Assembly (NCBI GenBank): GCA_009992615.1
Contig: JAACVA010000214.1
Coordinates: forward strand, 9,239-18,527
Direction of reading: 5' to 3'
DNA from: Rhodobacterales bacterium
GTDB lineage: Bacteria; Pseudomonadota; Alphaproteobacteria; Rhodobacterales; Rhodobacteraceae
Length of the DNA: 9,289 nucleotides
Under the pieces are notes generated by a model that saw only the letters and a program-made list of their open reading frames with translations, searched no databases and was not told where the DNA came from. Below are positions 5,528 to 9,289 of the stretch, piece after piece. The translations under genes and the position numbers were made by a program. Each line of letters starts with the position of its first letter. Within the stretch, counting starts at the first letter, position 1.

Positions 5528-7272
5528 TGCACGCCCGCCCGTGCGGGGGCGGCGGCGATCTGTTTGTGATTGCTGACCATATCGCGCAAAACCTCGTCGC
5601 GCGGGCCAAAGGCGCGGCGCATTCCCCCCTCCAGCACCAAAAGCTTGTCACATTCCTTGATGGCGGCGGGACGGTGGGCCATGATCAGCACCGCCCCGCC
5701 CGCGTCTTTCATCGCCCGGATCGCGACGTTCAGCGCCTCGGACCCCTCGTTGTCGAGGTTCGAATTCGGCTCGTCCAGCACCAGCAACACCGGATCGCCG
5801 TACATCGCGCGGGCCAGTCCGATCCGCTGCATCTGGCCGCCCGACAACCGCCCGCCAGTCGGATTGACCACGGTATCATAACCATCGGGCATCTTCAGGA
5901 TCATGTCATGGGCCGCCGCCTTTTTCGCTGCCGTCACGATGTCTTCGTCGCGGGCATCGGGTTTCAGGCGGGCGATATTCTGGGCGATGGTGCCGTCGAA
6001 CAGCTGCACCCTCTGGGGCAGGTAACCGATATATTGACCCAAAACATCAGGTTCATATTGGTCCAGCGATGCACCATCCAGGCGGATCTTGCCGCCCGAA
6101 GGGCGCCACACCCCCACCAGCGCTCGCGCCAATGTGGATTTGCCGCTGGCCGACGGGCCGATGATGCCGACGGCCTCGCCCGGCTGAACATCGAAACTGA
6201 CCATACGCACGCTGGCCTGTTGTTCACCGGGCGGAATGATCGTGACCTGCTGGACCGACAGATGTGCCTTCGGCCGGGGCAAGGCGGTGCGCGGCGGCTC
6301 TTCGCCCACAAGGCTCAGCAGTTCGGACAGGCGCGTCCAGCCTTCGCGCGCCCGTTGCACCACCTGCCACTGGCCCAGCGCCATGTCCACCGGCGCAAGG
6401 GCCCGCCCCAGAAGGATTGATGCGGCAATCATCGCACCCGGCGTCAACTGCTGTTGCAGCACGAGATACGCCCCTAGGCCCAACATGGCCGATTGCAGAA
6501 ACAGCCGAAAGGTGCGCGACGTCACCGAAAACCCGCCCCCCAGATCGGCGGCGGCGACATTTTCGCGCAGCGAGCCATCGCGCAGCGTTTGCCAACGGCT
6601 GAACGTCGCACCCTGCATCCCGAGCGAGCGAACCAACTCAGCTTCGACCCGGATCTGTTCCGCCATCCGTTCAGCCCGCAGTGTGGCCTGATTCGCACGG
6701 GTTACCGGACCGACTGTCGTCATTTGATTGGTCACCGCCACCCCTACCAGCAGCAGCCCCCCGGCAATCGCAAGCATCCCCAGCCAGGGGTGGAAGATCG
6801 CAATGGCGATCAGAAACACCGGTGTCCAGGGCATGTCGAAAAGGGCGGTCACCACGGGCGACGCCAGCCCGCGCTGAACCGCTTCGAGATCGCGCAGGTT
6901 ATTGGTTGCATTTGCCTCTTTTTCCGGCGCGACGGCAGCCTTGCGCACCATCGCCGCAAACACCCGCCGATCCAGCCGCGCCTGAAACCGCGCACCGATC
7001 CGCGCCAGAATGCGGGCGCGGGTGTGGTCCAGTATGCCCATGATAAGAAACAGGAAACTCATCAGGATGAACAGCCCCAACAGGGTTTCCACGCTGCGAC
7101 TGCCCAGCACCCGGTCATAGACCTGCAACATGAAAATCGGCCCGGTCAACATGAGCATGTTCACGAAAAGACTGAACAGTGCGACGATCCAGAACAAAGT
7201 GCGGCTTTCCGCCCGCACACGGGCCAGTTCGTGCCGGCCTGCGGCCGTGCTGTTGTGTCGTGACTGCGCCAT
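5524..7272 (-). CDS. type I secretion system permease/ATPase (PrtD-like ABC transporter)
   Basis: This 582-residue half-transporter fuses a membrane domain to a nucleotide-binding domain, matching the PrtD family in length. It has no N-terminal C39 peptidase-like domain, unlike bacteriocin exporters and HlyB. The first helix (about 25-47) runs into the family signature GPIFMLQVYDRVLGSRSVET (44-63), with a second helix at about 63-82. The ATPase has Walker A GPSASGKST (372-380, Lys378), signature LSGGQMQR (476-483), Walker B LVLDEP with Asp500 and Glu501, the D-loop SNLD (504-507) and the switch His533 in MAHRP. All catalytic residues are intact. By family it exports an unfolded protein with an uncleaved C-terminal signal, often an RTX protein, together with the adjacent HlyD protein. 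The ATG at 7270-7272 is chosen because AGAGG precedes it and family similarity begins just after; a 46-codon upstream extension is poorly conserved in character. Confidence 0.95.
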   Translation of the reverse strand: MAQSRHNSTAAGRHELARVRAESRTLFWIVALFSLFVNMLMLTGPIFMLQVYDRVLGSRSVETLLGLFILMSFLFLIMGILDHTRARILARIGARFQARLDRRVFAAMVRKAAVAPEKEANATNNLRDLEAVQRGLASPVVTALFDMPWTPVFLIAIAIFHPWLGMLAIAGGLLLVGVAVTNQMTTVGPVTRANQATLRAERMAEQIRVEAELVRSLGMQGATFSRWQTLRDGSLRENVAAADLGGGFSVTSRTFRLFLQSAMLGLGAYLVLQQQLTPGAMIAASILLGRALAPVDMALGQWQVVQRAREGWTRLSELLSLVGEEPPRTALPRPKAHLSVQQVTIIPPGEQQASVRMVSFDVQPGEAVGIIGPSASGKSTLARALVGVWRPSGGKIRLDGASLDQYEPDVLGQYIGYLPQRVQLFDGTIAQNIARLKPDARDEDIVTAAKKAAAHDMILKMPDGYDTVVNPTGGRLSGGQMQRIGLARAMYGDPVLLVLDEPNSNLDNEGSEALNVAIRAMKDAGGAVLIMAHRPAAIKECDKLLVLEGGMRRAFGPRDEVLRDMVSNHKQIAAAPARAGVQ

Positions 7273-7276
7273 GTTG

Positions 7277-7281
7277 CCTCT
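7277..7281 (-). promoter_or_regulatory. Shine-Dalgarno that fixes the ABC transporter start
   Basis: AGAGG on the minus strand lies 4 bases before the ATG at 7270-7272. The open frame continues upstream to 7410, but that extension is Arg/Cys-rich and crosses the candidate promoter and palindrome, so the shorter 582-residue product is preferred. Confidence 0.6.
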
Positions 7282-7331
7282 GATCGACCGCGTTGTGCGG
7301 CACCTGTGCGAAACGCTTCGGTTTACACCAG

Positions 7332-7347
7332 ACGTTGCGCGCCACGT
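7332..7347. repeat. near-perfect 16-bp palindrome in the leader of the secretion genes
   Basis: The plus-strand sequence ACGTTGCGCGCCACGT is symmetric in seven of eight base pairs, with ACGT at both ends and GCGC at the centre; only one pair is mismatched. It lies about 60 bases before the transporter ATG and about 17 bases downstream of the candidate -10 element. It could be an operator for a dimeric regulator or a hairpin in the 5' leader. No regulator can be named from the sequence. Confidence 0.4.
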
Positions 7348-7364
7348 TTTCTTTAGCACATATA

Positions 7365-7394
7365 ATCTTAAATAGCCTTGAACGGAAATGCCAA
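7365..7394 (-). promoter_or_regulatory. candidate promoter for the type I secretion genes
   Basis: In the 182-base gap between the PBP stop and the transporter start, the minus strand shows TTGGCA (7389-7394) as -35 and TAAGAT (7365-7370) as -10, 18 bases apart. The surrounding stretch (about 7353-7388) is clearly AT-rich compared with the rest of the window. Transcription would begin near 7358, giving a leader of roughly 85 bases. This is a by-eye match; the exact elements are uncertain, but a promoter somewhere in this gap is likely. Confidence 0.4.
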
Positions 7395-7454
7395 CATTCC
7401 CGCAGCACACCAGCCCCGACCACCAACCGCGACATCAAAGCCCAGACGGGGCGG

Positions 7455-9289
7455 TCAGTTGCTGCGCCCCAGCAACCCGCCCAGCACATCCTTCAATATC
7501 CGCTCCACCAGGTCTGGTGCCCGCTGCACCGGAACGGGTTGCGCCGGGGCGGGCCGCACGTTGGCGGAGCTGGCCCCCGCCATATTGCCCTGATCGGGCA
7601 TCAGGGCAGGCGTCTGTGCCGGGGCGGCAGGTCGGCGCATGGGCAGCGGCGCCACAGGCAGGCCCTGATGCACACGCACCATCACCTCGTGCCAGATCTC
7701 GGCAGGCAGGCCACCGCCGGTGACGCCGGTCAGCGGCGTGTTGTCGTCATAACCCATCCAGACCCCGGCGACATAATCGGCGGTAAAACCCAGAAACCAC
7801 GCATCGCGCGCCGCCTGGGTCGTGCCGGTTTTGCCCGCCGCCTGACGGTCATCCAGCCGGGCCCGGGTGCCTGTGCCGCTTTGTACCACCTCGTGCATCA
7901 TATAGGTCAGCTGTTCCGCTGCCCCGCGCGAGATCACACGCTCGCCCAGGCCGCCGTCCTGACCAATCAACGGCGTGTCATCGCCCTTCAACCGCAGTTC
8001 CAGCAATCCATAGGGGCGCACCGAGGTGCCACCGTTCAAAATGCCGGCATAGGCGCCGGTCATCTCAAGCAATGTCGATTCCGACGCCCCCAGCGCAAGC
8101 GCCGGCCCCAGTGCAAGATCGGACGCGATGCCGAAATCCTCGGCCACGCGGCGCACGTTTTCCCGGCCCACCGATTCCGACACCCGCACCGCAGGAATGT
8201 TCAGCGATTCTTTCAGCGCCTGCGTCAGCGTCACCGCGCCCTTGAAATCCTTGGTATAATTTTTCGGCGACCAGGCACCACTGCCTGGCACGTTCAGGGT
8301 CAGCGGGCTGTCCATTACCACGTCGTTGGGGGAATGGCCGAGTTCCAGCGCGGTGGCATAGACAAACGGCTTGAACGCGCTGCCGGTTTGCCGTTTGGCC
8401 ATGATCGCGCGGTTGAACTGGCCCGCCACGCCCTTGAACTTGCGGCCGCCCACCATCGCGCGCACCGCGCCATCCGACGACATGACCACTATGGCGGCCT
8501 GGGCCTTGCTGCCGCCGCGCACCTTAGTTTCAAAAACGAAATCCAGCGCATCTTCAGCCGCCCGTTGCAAACCTGCGTCGAAGGTGGTGCGCAGGATCAC
8601 GTCTTCGGTGGTGTCGCGGGTCAGAAAATCGGGGCCCGCATTCATCACCCAGTCGGCAAAATACCCCCCCGCCCGCGCCTCGGCGGCATCGGACAACTCG
8701 GCTGGATTGGCGCGGGCCGCTGCCGCCTCGGCCGTGGTCAGGAAGCCCTGCTCTTCCATCAAGCGCAGAACGGTCAGCGCGCGGCGCTGCGAGCGTTCCA
8801 GATCGTTGGTCGGGGCATAGCGCGTCGGCGCGACCAGCAGACCGGCCAGCATCGCCGCCTCGGCTGGGGAAACCTGGGTTGTGGATTTGCCGAAATACCG
8901 CTGCGCCGCGGCCTCGAATCCGCGCGAACCAGCACCCAGAAAGGCCCGGTTCATATAGATTGTCAGGATTTCATCCTTGGAATAGCGCGCCTCAAGCCCA
9001 AAGGCATAGACCGCCTCCTTGACTTTGCGCCACACGCTGCCTTCACGACAGTCGGCTTCGTAATCCGCTTCGGATTTCCAGACCTCGGGATCGTAATCCA
9101 CCCCAAGGCACAACAGCTTGGCTGTCTGCTGGGTGATCGTCGAGCCGCCATGCCCCGACAGGGCACTGCGCCCTTCGGACAGGTTGATCTTGACCGCGCT
9201 GGCAATGCCCCGGGGCGACACCCCGAAGTGGTGGTAAAACCGCCGGTCCTCGGTGGCCACGATCGCATTCCTGAGATTGGGCGACACGC
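7455..9289 (-). CDS. class A penicillin-binding protein (PBP1A-like transglycosylase/transpeptidase), N-terminus cut by window edge
   Basis: This bifunctional peptidoglycan synthase polymerises lipid II and cross-links stem peptides on the periplasmic face. The 610 visible residues are counted from the GTG codon at 9285-9287, which is internal, not a true start. The GT51 domain shows ATEDRRFYHHFG (11-22, catalytic Glu13), GGSTITQQ (47-54), the RKVKE helix (87-91) and LTIYMNRAFLGAG (108-120). The transpeptidase domain has SAFK (303-306, nucleophile Ser303), SLN (361-363) and KTGT (486-489). A Pro/Ala-rich, probably disordered tail of about 70 residues ends in a short amphipathic segment. Missing at the edge are the cytoplasmic tail, membrane anchor and first part of GT51. 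Between the TITQQ and KVKE motifs there is an extra stretch of about 18 residues with Cys60 and Cys80. The next gene downstream, the secretion permease, is 182 bases away and probably has its own promoter. Confidence 0.95.
   Translation of the reverse strand, partial: VSPNLRNAIVATEDRRFYHHFGVSPRGIASAVKINLSEGRSALSGHGGSTITQQTAKLLCLGVDYDPEVWKSEADYEADCREGSVWRKVKEAVYAFGLEARYSKDEILTIYMNRAFLGAGSRGFEAAAQRYFGKSTTQVSPAEAAMLAGLLVAPTRYAPTNDLERSQRRALTVLRLMEEQGFLTTAEAAAARANPAELSDAAEARAGGYFADWVMNAGPDFLTRDTTEDVILRTTFDAGLQRAAEDALDFVFETKVRGGSKAQAAIVVMSSDGAVRAMVGGRKFKGVAGQFNRAIMAKRQTGSAFKPFVYATALELGHSPNDVVMDSPLTLNVPGSGAWSPKNYTKDFKGAVTLTQALKESLNIPAVRVSESVGRENVRRVAEDFGIASDLALGPALALGASESTLLEMTGAYAGILNGGTSVRPYGLLELRLKGDDTPLIGQDGGLGERVISRGAAEQLTYMMHEVVQSGTGTRARLDDRQAAGKTGTTQAARDAWFLGFTADYVAGVWMGYDDNTPLTGVTGGGLPAEIWHEVMVRVHQGLPVAPLPMRRPAAPAQTPALMPDQGNMAGASSANVRPAPAQPVPVQRAPDLVERILKDVLGGLLGRSN

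Noticed and set aside
6493..7263. A 256-codon open frame on the plus strand opposite the ABC transporter
   Set aside because: The product is low-complexity, rich in Arg, His, Gln and Pro, and antisense to a transporter with intact motifs; a shadow frame.
7361..7366. Perfect TATAAT on the plus strand
   Set aside because: No acceptable -35 lies upstream at the right spacing, and no plus-strand gene follows; it is a by-product of the AT-rich stretch.
7273..7410. N-terminal 46-codon extension of the ABC transporter
   Set aside because: The extension lacks family similarity, crosses the AT-rich promoter stretch, and a better-placed Shine-Dalgarno supports the start at 7272.
7440..7452. Possible terminator after the PBP gene (GCCC/GGGC stem followed by TTT on the minus strand)
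   Set aside because: The stem is only 4 bp with a very short T-run, too weak to call, although some termination in this gap is likely.
7115..7489. A 124-codon minus-strand frame spanning the secretion promoter region
   Set aside because: It overlaps both the end of the PBP gene and the transporter N-terminus in another frame; the product is Arg/Trp-rich and unlike any family I recognise.
9285..9287. GTG as the start of the penicillin-binding protein
   Set aside because: Starting here would remove the membrane anchor and the first part of the GT51 domain; the frame simply continues beyond the window.

Overview
The window is GC-rich, densely coding DNA with short gaps and repeated ATGA stop/start overlaps. 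The gene families fit an alphaproteobacterium, most likely of the Rhodobacter/Roseobacter group (Rhodobacterales). That placement is inference from protein character; there is no rRNA or other taxonomic marker here. I see no tRNA, rRNA, transposase, integrase, CRISPR array or phage gene.

Layout, left to right. (1) Bases 1-817, minus strand: N-terminal two thirds of a ferredoxin/rubredoxin-reductase-type FAD/NAD(P)H oxidoreductase, cut by the left edge. (2) Bases 904-1392, plus strand: a Prx5-type peroxiredoxin, divergent from the reductase across an 86-base gap, and the only confident plus-strand gene. (3) Bases 1425-4152, minus strand: a tight four-gene block transcribed RidA-family deaminase, GDPD-family phosphodiesterase, PF04339/GNAT-type acyltransferase-like protein, pterin-4a-carbinolamine dehydratase. 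It converges on the peroxiredoxin gene at a shared hairpin terminator. (4) Bases 4223-7272, minus strand: a two-gene type I secretion module (PrtD-like ABC permease/ATPase, then HlyD-family adaptor), 70 bases upstream of the RidA block. (5) Bases 7455-9289, minus strand: a class A penicillin-binding protein missing its N-terminus at the right edge.

How they work together: the ABC transporter and adaptor would form the inner-membrane part of a one-step secretion channel, but neither an outer-membrane TolC partner nor an exported substrate is encoded here. The RidA block holds small housekeeping or metabolite-repair enzymes and could be reached by read-through from the secretion genes, since no convincing terminator separates them. 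The 182-base gap in front of the secretion genes is the most regulation-like non-coding stretch, with an AT-rich candidate promoter and a near-perfect 16-bp palindrome.

Nothing in the window looks like a new defence, mobile or biosynthetic system. The points most worth checking are that palindrome, the substrate-less secretion pair, a cysteine-containing insertion in the glycosyltransferase domain of the PBP, and the three-cysteine pattern of the peroxiredoxin.
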